A program made the position numbers and the translations under genes. Below the pieces are notes generated by a model, which saw only the letters and a list, made by a program, of their open reading frames with translations, was not told the origin of the DNA and made no database searches. From a virus: a DNA stretch of 21,144 bases. Shown piece by piece: positions 7,741 through 15,108 of the stretch. Numbering within the stretch: position 1 is the stretch's first letter; every line of letters begins with the position of its first letter. The stretch lies in the IMG/VR virus record IMGVR_UViG_3300042731_000228, positions 1-21,144 of that record. The stretch is one strand, 5' to 3'.

Positions 7741-7994
7741 TATATATTCCAATAATCATTAATGGTTTCCCATTGCATATTAATCAATTCCCAATTTACC
7801 TGCCACCCACTTGATTGCTCAATAATAACATTTGAGTAGTATCCTGTTGGTCCTGTGAGGTAGTCCAATTTTCCAATGCTTTCTTGGATTGAATCTGCAT
7901 TGTACCCAATAGGACTAGAAGGGATGTAATCAAGAAAACCCTTGTCATATTGAGTAGAATCACTACTATATCCTTGCGTGAAAATTGCATACAT
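7740..7994 (-). CDS. Small protein with a C-terminal W-rich motif (84 residues)
   Basis: Unrecognised. It starts MYAIFTQGYSSDSTQYDKGF and ends WELINMQWETINDYWNI. This matches the ending of the 49-residue protein at 7328-7477 as W-x4-M-x-W-x2-I-N-D-x-W with no gaps. The middle part (IGYNADSIQESIGKLDYLTGPTG) looks like a short helix followed by a turn and resembles the short linker segments found in fibre proteins. TAATG overlaps join it to the genes on both sides. A small structural or adaptor role is likely but unproven. Confidence 0.62.
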   Translation of the reverse strand: MYAIFTQGYSSDSTQYDKGFLDYIPSSPIGYNADSIQESIGKLDYLTGPTGYYSNVIIEQSSGWQVNWELINMQWETINDYWNI

Positions 7995-8509
7995 TATGGT
8001 AATTGTATTACTCCTTCATCCTCAATAGCCAATGAAGCAATCCAACTTTGAGTGTTTAGTTCCACATCTACATATGAAAGTTCACCTCTTGTTGTACCGC
8101 TATTAGCAGTAAAATTCATATCAAGACCATCCATCCATCCGCTAAGAGTTACTGTACCGTTGTTGTGATACAACAAACAAACAATATCTCCTCTTCTAGA
8201 CATATAGTCTATCTTATTCATCTTTCTATCAATGATAGGTAACCTAACTACAATGTTTGTATTGATAACACCTAATCCATTGTTAATGGTTTTAGACTCA
8301 TTAAACGATGTTCTAGAGTCTTTTGGGTTATGCTCAAACACAACTGAGTCTTGCAACTCTAGTTGGGTGATTAATGTCTCATCAACAGGGTCAAGCGTAA
8401 TAGACAAGCCTCTTTGTAATCCTAGAACCACACGCTTAATACCCCCTGCATTATTAGTGTTGCAGTTAATATCAATGTCTTCTAGGAAAATACTACAATT
8501 GAAACTCAT
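7994..8509 (-). CDS. Paralogue of the preceding tube-like structural protein (171 residues)
   Basis: This protein resembles the 180-residue product of the gene immediately before it (8573-9115) along most of its length. Shared points are a GG(I/L)K(R/K)V motif near residue 22, a KD..(T/S).F.E(S/T)KT(I/V) segment near 63-75, and a GT...(S/V)GW..GL...........SGT.R segment near 118-141. The level of identity is low but the order and spacing are kept, which points to an old tandem duplication. Like its paralogue it is beta-rich with no signal peptide. I infer a tail-tube or tail-tip tube-like fold; head decoration is an alternative. It follows a terminator and ends in a TAATG overlap with the 84-residue gene, so it belongs with the small-protein and fibre group. 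Confidence 0.65.
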   Translation of the reverse strand: MSFNCSIFLEDIDINCNTNNAGGIKRVVLGLQRGLSITLDPVDETLITQLELQDSVVFEHNPKDSRTSFNESKTINNGLGVINTNIVVRLPIIDRKMNKIDYMSRRGDIVCLLYHNNGTVTLSGWMDGLDMNFTANSGTTRGELSYVDVELNTQSWIASLAIEDEGVIQLP

Positions 8510-8521
8510 AATCTATTAAAT

Positions 8522-8552
8522 AAAAAGGGGCGGGGCAATACCCCACCCCTTG
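8522..8552 (-). terminator. Intrinsic terminator after the 180-residue tube-like gene
   Basis: On the minus strand AAGGGGTGGGG pairs with CCCCGCCCCTT around a TATTG loop and is followed by a T run. The central mismatch is a G-U wobble only in the minus-strand RNA (C-A on the plus), which confirms the direction. Confidence 0.88.
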
Positions 8553-8555
8553 TAT

Positions 8556-8565
8556 TAATTTACAA
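8556..8565 (-). promoter_or_regulatory. Stop-associated word TTGTAAATTA, copy 3
   Basis: The word begins seven bases after the stop of the 180-residue gene and is followed a few bases later by the 8522-8552 terminator. Confidence 0.55.
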
Positions 8566-8572
8566 GAATTGC

Positions 8573-9115
8573 TTATGCAATTACATCAGCCCATTCCGTA
8601 GCAGCAATGCTGTAAGAAAGGCTATCCTCTTCACCTGTAAGAGTGATTTGGTAGCGGTTCTTTTCAGAACGACCTGTTCCTGAGTTACCATCAACAGTTG
8701 AAGCGTACAATCCGTACTCCCAACCTACCATATGGTAAGTTCCTGCAGCAGTCTCAACAAAAGCAACCAACTCAGCAGCAGGTTTAGCGATATTGTTAAG
8801 AGCGTTACGGTGGTCTTCGCTCATTTTAGGAATCTCAATAGAGATAGTAGGTACTGAGGTTACAACGCCATCAGCAGAAACGGTTTTAGTTTCAGAGAAA
8901 ACTGAGAAACCATCTTTCAAATTGAACTGAATCTCAATTACATCGCCATCAGTATCCAAACCTGTAGTACTAGGATTAATAGTTACTACATCGTTTGCAA
9001 CACTAACAACGCTAACTAAGTCAGCCTTGTTACCAATGTATACTTTCTTCAAACCACCGATTCCGAGGTCATCACAAGAAAAAGTTACATCAGCAAGAGT
9101 GATATTACAAGCCAT
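8573..9115 (-). CDS. Probable major tail-tube-type structural protein (180 residues)
   Basis: Unnamed but recognisable as a structural protein. It starts MACNITLADVTFSCDDLGIG and has GGLKKVYIGNK at 20-30, SVFSETKTV at 71-79, ISIEIPKMSEDHRNAL at 91-106 and GTYHMVGWEYGL at 125-136, then a SGTGRSEKNRYQITLTGEE segment. The all-beta composition, the size, and placement directly after the capsid gene between two strong terminators suggest an abundant virion protein. The tail tube is the best guess; a head decoration protein is the main alternative. No contractile sheath gene accompanies it, which fits a siphovirus-like tail. A diverged paralogue follows. The ATG at 9115 has an A/T-rich leader. Confidence 0.68.
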   Translation of the reverse strand: MACNITLADVTFSCDDLGIGGLKKVYIGNKADLVSVVSVANDVVTINPSTTGLDTDGDVIEIQFNLKDGFSVFSETKTVSADGVVTSVPTISIEIPKMSEDHRNALNNIAKPAAELVAFVETAAGTYHMVGWEYGLYASTVDGNSGTGRSEKNRYQITLTGEEDSLSYSIAATEWADVIA

Positions 9116-9142
9116 TATTATTCGTTTTTTAAGTGTTAAAAT

Positions 9143-9166
9143 AAAAAGGGGAGGATTTCCTCCCCT
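9143..9166 (-). terminator. Intrinsic terminator after the major capsid gene
   Basis: The minus strand reads AGGGGAGGA, a very short loop, then TCCTCCCCT followed by five T. It lies just after the capsid stop and before the 180-residue gene. Confidence 0.88.
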
Positions 9167-9178
9167 CTCTATCAGTTA

Positions 9179-10066
9179 TTATGCGTGAGCGTAAACTACC
9201 TCTTCGCCTTTCAAGTAAGAGAAACCAAGTTTGAATTGGCCCCAAATCTTATCAGAAGACAACTCAGGCTCGTACTTCATATCAATAGCACGAACATCGT
9301 TGTAGTCATCAGTCAACATCACCAAGTTCTGAGGAGCAGATACGATAAACTCACCTGCAGCCATACTTGGGAAGTGTACAACTTCCATACCGAAGTAAGG
9401 AGGGATGTTACCTTCTACGATACCTTGAGGAGTAGTAGTGTACTTCTCAGCGATAGCGATTTGGTAAACTTGCATAGCCTGTGTTCCTAAGAAGAAAGCA
9501 GGTTTGAAATCACGGTCAGCATCTCCGTAAACAGCAGCCAACATTACATCGCTCATAGCAGAGTAAGCAGCCTCCATTTCATCAAGGATGTTTGCAGAAG
9601 TCAAGCCACTTACAAGAGTGTGGTCAATAACATCAGCATCAGCAGTCATCTCAGCAGTCAATTCAGAAGCAGCCAATTCAAGTGCTTTTTGAGCAGACAA
9701 TTTTGCAAAGTAGTCAAATACCCAATCTTTGAACTCAGCGTCCATAGTTTCAGGGTTGTGTTGACCTTTTTTCAACAACAAGCCACGGTAAGAATCTTCT
9801 AGAGCGTTCTTACAGTTTAAGAAAGACCATTTGTAGTCAGAGACAGTCATTTCTTTTTCGCCAATAGAGGCAGTGCTTTGAGGGTCCCAAGCACAAATAT
9901 CGCTACCGAAAGTAAGGGCAGCATCAAAAATAGGTACATTTACTTTAGCCTTAACACCATCAACCAAGCGGAAGCGGTTAAGTACTGCAGCAGATTTTAC
10001 CATAGAGTCAATGAACAAGTCACGACTGCGGTCACCATAAGGTAGGTTAGAAATAGATACAGACAT
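9179..10066 (-). CDS. Major capsid protein (295 residues)
   Basis: Read as the main shell protein. It begins MSVSISNLPYGDRSRDLFID. The body alternates helical segments (a KDWVFDYFAKLSAQKALELAASEL helix at about 112-137) with beta segments. Near the end NIPPYFGMEVVHFPSMAAGEFIV and KIWGQFKLGFSYLKGEEVVYAHA look like the P-domain and final strands of HK97-fold capsid proteins. There is no long N-terminal delta domain, which fits a separate scaffold in the protease gene just upstream. It is the first gene after the protease, is followed by a strong terminator, and has well-adapted, repetitive codon use, all as expected of the most abundant virion protein. HK97 fold is inference; the capsid role is well supported by context. 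Confidence 0.85.
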   Translation of the reverse strand: MSVSISNLPYGDRSRDLFIDSMVKSAAVLNRFRLVDGVKAKVNVPIFDAALTFGSDICAWDPQSTASIGEKEMTVSDYKWSFLNCKNALEDSYRGLLLKKGQHNPETMDAEFKDWVFDYFAKLSAQKALELAASELTAEMTADADVIDHTLVSGLTSANILDEMEAAYSAMSDVMLAAVYGDADRDFKPAFFLGTQAMQVYQIAIAEKYTTTPQGIVEGNIPPYFGMEVVHFPSMAAGEFIVSAPQNLVMLTDDYNDVRAIDMKYEPELSSDKIWGQFKLGFSYLKGEEVVYAHA

Positions 10067-10097
10067 TTTATCTAAAATTTAGTTAGTTCGTTTTAAT

Positions 10098-10107
10098 TAA
10101 TTTACAA
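10098..10107 (-). promoter_or_regulatory. Stop-associated word TTGTAAATTA, copy 4
   Basis: The word begins two bases after the stop of the protease-scaffold gene and 41 bases before the capsid ATG. A TAAATTTT stretch closer to the ATG resembles a weak flavobacterial promoter core, but spacing is not convincing. Confidence 0.55.
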
Positions 10108-10109
10108 TT

Positions 10110-11177
10110 TTATTTACGATTGAAGAACTTATTAATCAATGCAACTTTCTCAGGAGTGATACCTTGGAAGTTGATTGTCTTATCTTCTACCGCTTCTTCA
10201 GTTTCTTCAGCCTTTTGTTCAGCAGCGAATTGCTCCTCAACTTCTTGCTCAGTTACTTCTTCTTCAGTAGCCTCGTAAGTTTCTTCTTCTTTAGTGGCTT
10301 CAACTTCAACAGCCTCTTCTCCTGCAGGAGCGATGCTTTTTTCTTCAGCCATTTCTTCTTCATCTTCGTGTGCGCCCATCTCTTTTTCTTCTTCAGCAGA
10401 AGCCTCTTCAGCCTCTACCTTTTCTTCTTCTTGAGATGTTCCCATACTTTCAATGTGCTTTTGAATCATCTCAATAGCAGACTTCAGACTGTCTACACCA
10501 CCAAGAGTCTCTTCAAAAGAGGTCAATGTTTCTAGAAGGTTTGCGTTTTCTTCTTCTAGAGCAGTAATTTGTGCTTGGAACTTAGCCATAGAAGCCTCAA
10601 AAGTGGCTTCCATTTTACCTAGTTCTTTTGCGAAAGCAAATTCATTCATTTCAAATTTATTTACAGGTTTAATATCCGCTTGAATCTCAATAGAGAAGCC
10701 GTTGACTTCTCCGTTTTTGATAGCATTAAATAATTCGCTAGACTCAATCTTAGCCTTTACGAATACGGTTCCGTTGGGAAGGTTGTAACCATAGTCCTTG
10801 GACTTGTCGTTATCGCTTTCCTTCATCCAAACTTCTAGCATCACCACATCCTGCGTATCATATTCGTGGTGAATACCAAATTCGTTGAACAAACCTTTTT
10901 TAGAGTAGTTATACATAATATCACGGATTGTTTCTTCCGTGAACCTAACATAGTAATATCCATTCTCAGGACTGAAGCGTAGAATCTCTTTATTAGGAAT
11001 CATAATTGGTCCTACTACTTCTTGCTTTTCATCGTTGGCGAACATCTCTACTACTTCAGTTTTGTTGAAGTATATGAAGTTCTCCTCAATCGCAGGTTTG
11101 TCCACGAGAGAAATTTTGTACATACCCTGTTCAAAATCCTCAAGTGTAATATCGTATAATGGTAAATCCTTATTCAT
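10110..11177 (-). CDS. XkdF-like prohead protease fused to an acidic scaffold-like domain (355 residues)
   Basis: Residues 1 to about 170 resemble the XkdF-type putative serine protease family (related to prohead protease S78). Matching points are MYKISLVDKPAIEENFI near 19-35, VGPIMIPNKEILR at 55-67, YYYVRFTEETIRDIMYNY near 74-91, GIHHEY with His103/His104, LEVWMKE, and GEVNGFSIEI with Ser162. The His and Ser are the likely catalytic pair. Residues about 184-245 look like a coiled coil. Residues about 249-333 are an extreme Glu-rich stretch with Ala, and the end FQGITPEKVALINKFFNRK is basic. This is the layout of a self-cleaving protease-scaffold: the enzyme matures the prohead while the coiled and acidic parts organise capsid subunits. 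The ATG overlaps the previous stop (TAATG at 11177), and the capsid gene follows. Confidence 0.83.
   Translation of the reverse strand: MNKDLPLYDITLEDFEQGMYKISLVDKPAIEENFIYFNKTEVVEMFANDEKQEVVGPIMIPNKEILRFSPENGYYYVRFTEETIRDIMYNYSKKGLFNEFGIHHEYDTQDVVMLEVWMKESDNDKSKDYGYNLPNGTVFVKAKIESSELFNAIKNGEVNGFSIEIQADIKPVNKFEMNEFAFAKELGKMEATFEASMAKFQAQITALEEENANLLETLTSFEETLGGVDSLKSAIEMIQKHIESMGTSQEEEKVEAEEASAEEEKEMGAHEDEEEMAEEKSIAPAGEEAVEVEATKEEETYEATEEEVTEQEVEEQFAAEQKAEETEEAVEDKTINFQGITPEKVALINKFFNRK
10179..10430 (-). repeat. Low-complexity Glu-rich coding stretch
   Basis: About 85 codons are dominated by GAA and GAG, giving many TTCTTC words on the plus strand. It encodes the acidic scaffold-like segment of the protease gene. 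The matching Phe/Ser-rich frame on the plus strand is an artefact of this composition. Confidence 0.8.
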
Positions 11178-11947
11178 TACTTTTTACTTCTTTTATGCCA
11201 ACTTGGTAACAAGTCGTTATCTTGTGTGTACTTAGGGTTAGATGGTTTTCCGTTCTTAACCAAGTACATAAATGCGTTTAACCTCGCTAATCCCCATTGT
11301 ACAGCGGATGTGACTTTGGGTGAGTGAGATGTATTGTATGCACCCATACCACGAAGTACAACACGCTTTGCACTTCCAACACCAATCTTTTTGTCAGGGT
11401 ACTTTTCATTGTACTTATTGACTTTGTTGGTGATTTGCTTTATAATCGCAGGAGAAAGTTTGCCACCTTTTCCAACACCTTTCGGATTCTTTTCAGGAGT
11501 GTCGCTTTTAGGTGCTTTGGGAGATTTCTTAATCTCTCCATCCTTGCCTTGCGTTGCGAGTTTATCTTCCACTTTACGGTCACCCCAAGGGTGGTTACCG
11601 CTGTCAACACTTGCCTTAACAGTTCCTCTTCGGATTGACTCAGCCTTCTTAATTGCCCAATTAACACCACTCGTTCCTCCCCAACCGAGCCAAGCGACAT
11701 AGCCTCTATCTTTCCAAGGAGTGTCCTTATACTTCGGGTCAATTTTAGCATTCTTGCGATGGCGATTAAACGCAGCCATACGAGCAATAGTTTCATAACT
11801 CAGTTTTGTTTTAGAGGCTAATTGTTTTGCACGAGTCCAACCCACAGGGGTCATCCCCTTTACTTCTTTTCCGTACTTCTTTTTCCACTCAAGAACTTTC
11901 TTGGCGTTATTAGAAGCAGATTGTGGATAGTCGTTGTAAGTAGCCAT
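11177..11947 (-). CDS. Two-domain phage protein, N-terminal YP..A..NA module plus DUF5824-like C-terminus (256 residues)
   Basis: Function unknown. Domain 1 (about 7-105) has YPQSASNNAKKVLEWKKKYG, TPVGWTRAKQLA, SYETIARMAAFNRHRKN and AWLGWGGTSGVNWAIKK. I recall this module from many phage structural regions, usually beside or fused to head proteases. A basic, Lys/Pro/Gly-rich linker covers about 105-165. Domain 2 (about 165-250) has VVLRGMGAYNTSHSP and VQWGLARLNAFMYLVKNG and resembles the phage domain I know as DUF5824; that name is from memory. The strong positive charge suggests contact with DNA, RNA or the acidic scaffold. It follows the 847-residue gene by nine bases and overlaps the protease start (TAATG), so it is placed with the head-assembly genes. 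Confidence 0.72.
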   Translation of the reverse strand: MATYNDYPQSASNNAKKVLEWKKKYGKEVKGMTPVGWTRAKQLASKTKLSYETIARMAAFNRHRKNAKIDPKYKDTPWKDRGYVAWLGWGGTSGVNWAIKKAESIRRGTVKASVDSGNHPWGDRKVEDKLATQGKDGEIKKSPKAPKSDTPEKNPKGVGKGGKLSPAIIKQITNKVNKYNEKYPDKKIGVGSAKRVVLRGMGAYNTSHSPKVTSAVQWGLARLNAFMYLVKNGKPSNPKYTQDNDLLPSWHKRSKK

Positions 11948-11952
11948 ATGAA

Positions 11953-11962
11953 TAATTTACAA
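11953..11962 (-). promoter_or_regulatory. Stop-containing word TTGTAAATTA, copy 5
   Basis: The TAA inside the word is the stop codon of the 847-residue gene (final codons TTG TAA). The next ATG is 15 bases from the first base of the word, the same distance as at the portal. Confidence 0.6.
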
Positions 11963-14500
11963 TATTATCGCTTCAATGTCAGCATATATTCCTTGGTCGT
12001 ACATCTCTCCCTTGACTGACTTAATGATAATTTCATTCGCTTGTATCTGAGACAGCGTTACTTTTGCATAGTTGTCTTTGATGTTAAATGCGTAATCAGA
12101 ATCTAGTAATGCTTTAAAAGACAATGTAGGCTTACTGAAATATAAGATGTTGTCGTTTCCGACAAAGAAATCATAAAGGTCAGTAGTTTGCTCTTGGTTA
12201 TCAAAGTAATCTAAAACTAACGAGTTTGTTTTATTTCTAACAAATCTTGGGAATGTATGACCATAAGGCACATCATATATCAATGTCTTGGTATCTCCCT
12301 GTGCAATAAACTTACCTCTTCTTATATTGGTTTGATACTGAGGGGTGTCAATGTATCCGAATACAACACCTGTTTTATTGTACTTGGTGAACTCATTTAA
12401 TGTAAAGCCTACTTCATACTCGCTAAATCCATCAGGGATTTCAATAAATGTTTCATCTCCACATAAAGAGCGGTTATAAACCCTAGATGCTAAACTAAAC
12501 TTCAACTCCTCAGTACCTGCGCTGTTTAATACTTTTGTTCCGTACCCTTCCGTGTCATAGAACAATGACTTTTGGCTAGTCTCTATTGTTATAGATTTTG
12601 CTAAGTCAGTAACAACTTGAACTTGTATCTCTTGAGCATCATCAATATTCTCGGTAATTGATTGAGTTGAGTTTGACTCACGAATGTCGTTGAGTCTATC
12701 AACGATTATAGAGTTCGTGTTTTGGTCGTATACAGCAGATAAATTGAACCTTTTGAAAATCTCTTTAACAACATCATAGGGCGAAACCTCTGCATCTTGC
12801 AGACCCCAAATAACATTAACATCATCATCATTAAAGTAAGGATTAAATGTACCTACCGACTCAAGAGCAAGATATAGTTCACCAACATTATTAGTATCCT
12901 CACGGATAATACCTTTTGTTATCATAGAATCATCAACTGAAATGTTAGTTTCCGTAACAATATCAGCATCACCGCTATACTGAGGGTCAGGCCCCCATTG
13001 GCTTACATAGTCAAGGTCTATTGTGCCGCTGACAAGTTCTACTTCTATAGAAACTGAATATGTAGAACCTGCTTTGATTTCATATTCCTTTTGCTCCCAA
13101 ATAAAGTTTCCTATTGTTTGAGATGCAAACTCAATATTGTTGTATAAAACAACAGGGTCTTGATTACCACGCCAAATATTTATCCAAGTTCCACCGCCTG
13201 AATTAACTTCGTACCCGAGGTACCCTGACTTCATTCCAACTATACTAGCACTTGAAAGATTTAGGTTTTTAATACTACCATCGGTGTTACACATCTTAAA
13301 TTTTGCTGCAGGTGTACCATCTTCCCAAAGGTTTGCTACAATATTAAACACAGCACTTGATTGTGATGCGTTTATTTGGCTAACCATAGCAAAGTTGTTT
13401 TGGCCTAACTGAATCATTGGTATCTCAAAACTAAAATGATTCGTTAAAGACCTAGGAGAATTTGTGTATATATCGTTTTGAACAGGCTCTGCATTATAAC
13501 CCATATTAGAGCCAAAGTAAGCCTTATCAACATCCTCTCCTGTATTAGGCAAGTTAGTCGTATATGTTAAACCAAAGTCGCTTCGGGTAGGATTAGCGGC
13601 AGGAGTGGGGCTGTAATTCCAACCAAATGATGGGTATGGGTAATTATCTTTTTCACGAGCATTGCTTTGTGAAGAGTCTACATCCTTAGTGTATATATTT
13701 CGGTAATATTCGTATGGACCCTCAACAACATAAAAGCCTCTTGTTCTTGCACGGCTACCCGCTCTAAGTCTTGTTTGTAGTGTGATGTATAAGTCGCTAG
13801 GATTTGAGTCAGTAATTCCTGTCCCGTAGTTCCCTAGTTCAAAGAACCTACTTATAGTTCCTACACCTGCTTCATCAAAAAATCTTTTTATAAACTGAGC
13901 AACATTAAATGCAGGTATAAAACCTACACGCTCCTCATCAAAACCAAACTGAAGGAACTGCCTAGCAGCATATCCAAACTTTTCAACATCGTTACACATA
14001 TCCAAGTAAGGGAACATAATGTCTCCCATAGTTGGTGATGAGCCTACTGAACCTCCATAAAGTGACCTGAAAGCATCAAAGTACATTAGCGAATTATAGT
14101 CGCTATACATATCTGCTAGTGTCACAGTCTTTATAGAACTAAACACTTCTTGAAGTTTGTCTATTAACCTTACTCCTATTACAGGTATTGCGTTATTAAA
14201 TGAGTATGACTCCACATACATATTGCCCTCTAACACTTTTGAGCCGTTTAGGTACAACTCAAAGTCAAAAGGTTCAGTAGGTAGTGTGTTATACTGAGTA
14301 GATGTTGGGTCGTATTTAATGACCGATATATTATTATCGTTCATAGGTAATGTCAAGTCAACTGACACGGGAACCTTAATCTTATCTAGATTGTTAACAT
14401 CGTAAAAATCTAAACCAAAATTAATTATTGTGTCAGGGAATAGACTGACCTCGCTGTAATTTGGGTCAGGCTTTAGTTTGACATTTAACTTGTAGTCCAT
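11957..14500 (-). CDS. Probable baseplate hub or tail-tip protein (847 residues)
   Basis: The second-largest gene, two genes after the tape measure, is in the place where siphophages keep the distal tail and tail-associated (Tal/hub) proteins. The N-terminus (LNVKLKPDPNYSEVSLFPDT, then KVPVSVDLTLPMNDNNISV near 42-60) resembles the start of tail proteins in Bacteroidota phages. Two similar helical segments, FNVAQFIKRFFDEAGVG at about 198-214 and PYDVVKEIFKRFNLSAVYD at about 574-592, suggest an internal duplication of a hub-type adaptor element. The middle part (about 250-560) is beta-rich with WGPDPQYSGDAD and looks like an inserted carbohydrate-binding-type or shell domain. No lysozyme or peptidase motif was recognised. 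TAATG joins it to the previous gene. Hub role is an inference from place and size. Confidence 0.65.
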   Translation of the reverse strand: MDYKLNVKLKPDPNYSEVSLFPDTIINFGLDFYDVNNLDKIKVPVSVDLTLPMNDNNISVIKYDPTSTQYNTLPTEPFDFELYLNGSKVLEGNMYVESYSFNNAIPVIGVRLIDKLQEVFSSIKTVTLADMYSDYNSLMYFDAFRSLYGGSVGSSPTMGDIMFPYLDMCNDVEKFGYAARQFLQFGFDEERVGFIPAFNVAQFIKRFFDEAGVGTISRFFELGNYGTGITDSNPSDLYITLQTRLRAGSRARTRGFYVVEGPYEYYRNIYTKDVDSSQSNAREKDNYPYPSFGWNYSPTPAANPTRSDFGLTYTTNLPNTGEDVDKAYFGSNMGYNAEPVQNDIYTNSPRSLTNHFSFEIPMIQLGQNNFAMVSQINASQSSAVFNIVANLWEDGTPAAKFKMCNTDGSIKNLNLSSASIVGMKSGYLGYEVNSGGGTWINIWRGNQDPVVLYNNIEFASQTIGNFIWEQKEYEIKAGSTYSVSIEVELVSGTIDLDYVSQWGPDPQYSGDADIVTETNISVDDSMITKGIIREDTNNVGELYLALESVGTFNPYFNDDDVNVIWGLQDAEVSPYDVVKEIFKRFNLSAVYDQNTNSIIVDRLNDIRESNSTQSITENIDDAQEIQVQVVTDLAKSITIETSQKSLFYDTEGYGTKVLNSAGTEELKFSLASRVYNRSLCGDETFIEIPDGFSEYEVGFTLNEFTKYNKTGVVFGYIDTPQYQTNIRRGKFIAQGDTKTLIYDVPYGHTFPRFVRNKTNSLVLDYFDNQEQTTDLYDFFVGNDNILYFSKPTLSFKALLDSDYAFNIKDNYAKVTLSQIQANEIIIKSVKGEMYDQGIYADIEAIIL

Positions 14501-15108
14501 TACTTAATCAATACATTAAAGTTAAGTGCGGTTTTAATCTGACCATTAATCGCTACTGCTGACAGTTCAGTAGGAGAAACGCTATACGCTCTATTGTTAC
14601 AACTATCCACTAAAACTTTGTCGCTGTAGTTATTGTACAAAGATTTTAGGTTGCTATTGAATACAAGCCTTTGCTGAGGTACGGATATATTGTAAGACTC
14701 TCTATAGTTGTATGGCTTATAATCCTTTCCGTATGTAGCAACTTGGAAGTTCGGTGACAGGTTGTAACTATTTAACTCAAGAATAGGTGTTGAAGGTAAT
14801 GCAAAGATTTCAAGTTTCACAACATTGGTGTTTGCTTCGGCAATACCCCCGTATACATTAGAGTCGTAGTCGCAAATCAATCGGTACTCCGTACCATCGT
14901 ATGTTTGGTCATTATAAACTCCGTATATAAACTTGTTTACTCCATTGTGCAAAACTGTAACCCTTACAATGTCAAAGTTGTTTGCAGGGAAGTTAGCCGA
15001 TGGCGAGTCATCAATGATTGTAAATGTTTCATCGTTAATGCTCTCAAATCTTAGAGGCTGATTGTGATGAACATATGTATCAATCTTGTATATGCTGTAG
15101 TCACTCAT
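14500..15108 (-). CDS. Possible distal tail protein, directly after the tape measure (202 residues)
   Basis: Not recognised by motif. It starts MSDYSIYKIDTYVHHNQPLR and is mostly beta with many Asn, Tyr and Val: FDIVRVTVLHNGVNKFIYGVY near 65-85, EYRLICDYDSNVYGG near 92-106, a VVKLEIFALPSTPILEL segment, and a C-terminal YSVSPTELSAVAINGQIKTALNFNVLIK. There is no membrane segment. TAATG overlaps link it to both the tape measure and the 847-residue gene, so the three are translated as a unit. By position it is a candidate for the distal tail ring that connects tube and hub, but no sequence signature proves it. Confidence 0.6.
   Translation of the reverse strand: MSDYSIYKIDTYVHHNQPLRFESINDETFTIIDDSPSANFPANNFDIVRVTVLHNGVNKFIYGVYNDQTYDGTEYRLICDYDSNVYGGIAEANTNVVKLEIFALPSTPILELNSYNLSPNFQVATYGKDYKPYNYRESYNISVPQQRLVFNSNLKSLYNNYSDKVLVDSCNNRAYSVSPTELSAVAINGQIKTALNFNVLIK

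Noticed and set aside
10067-10109. A flavobacterial-type promoter before the capsid gene
   Set aside because: TAAATTTT matches the core only loosely and the spacing from the upstream TTG is about 23 bases, so it was not called.
10164-10535. Plus-strand frame rich in Phe and Ser
   Set aside because: It is the antisense of the Glu-rich GAA/GAG codons of the protease-scaffold gene and has no protein-like pattern.
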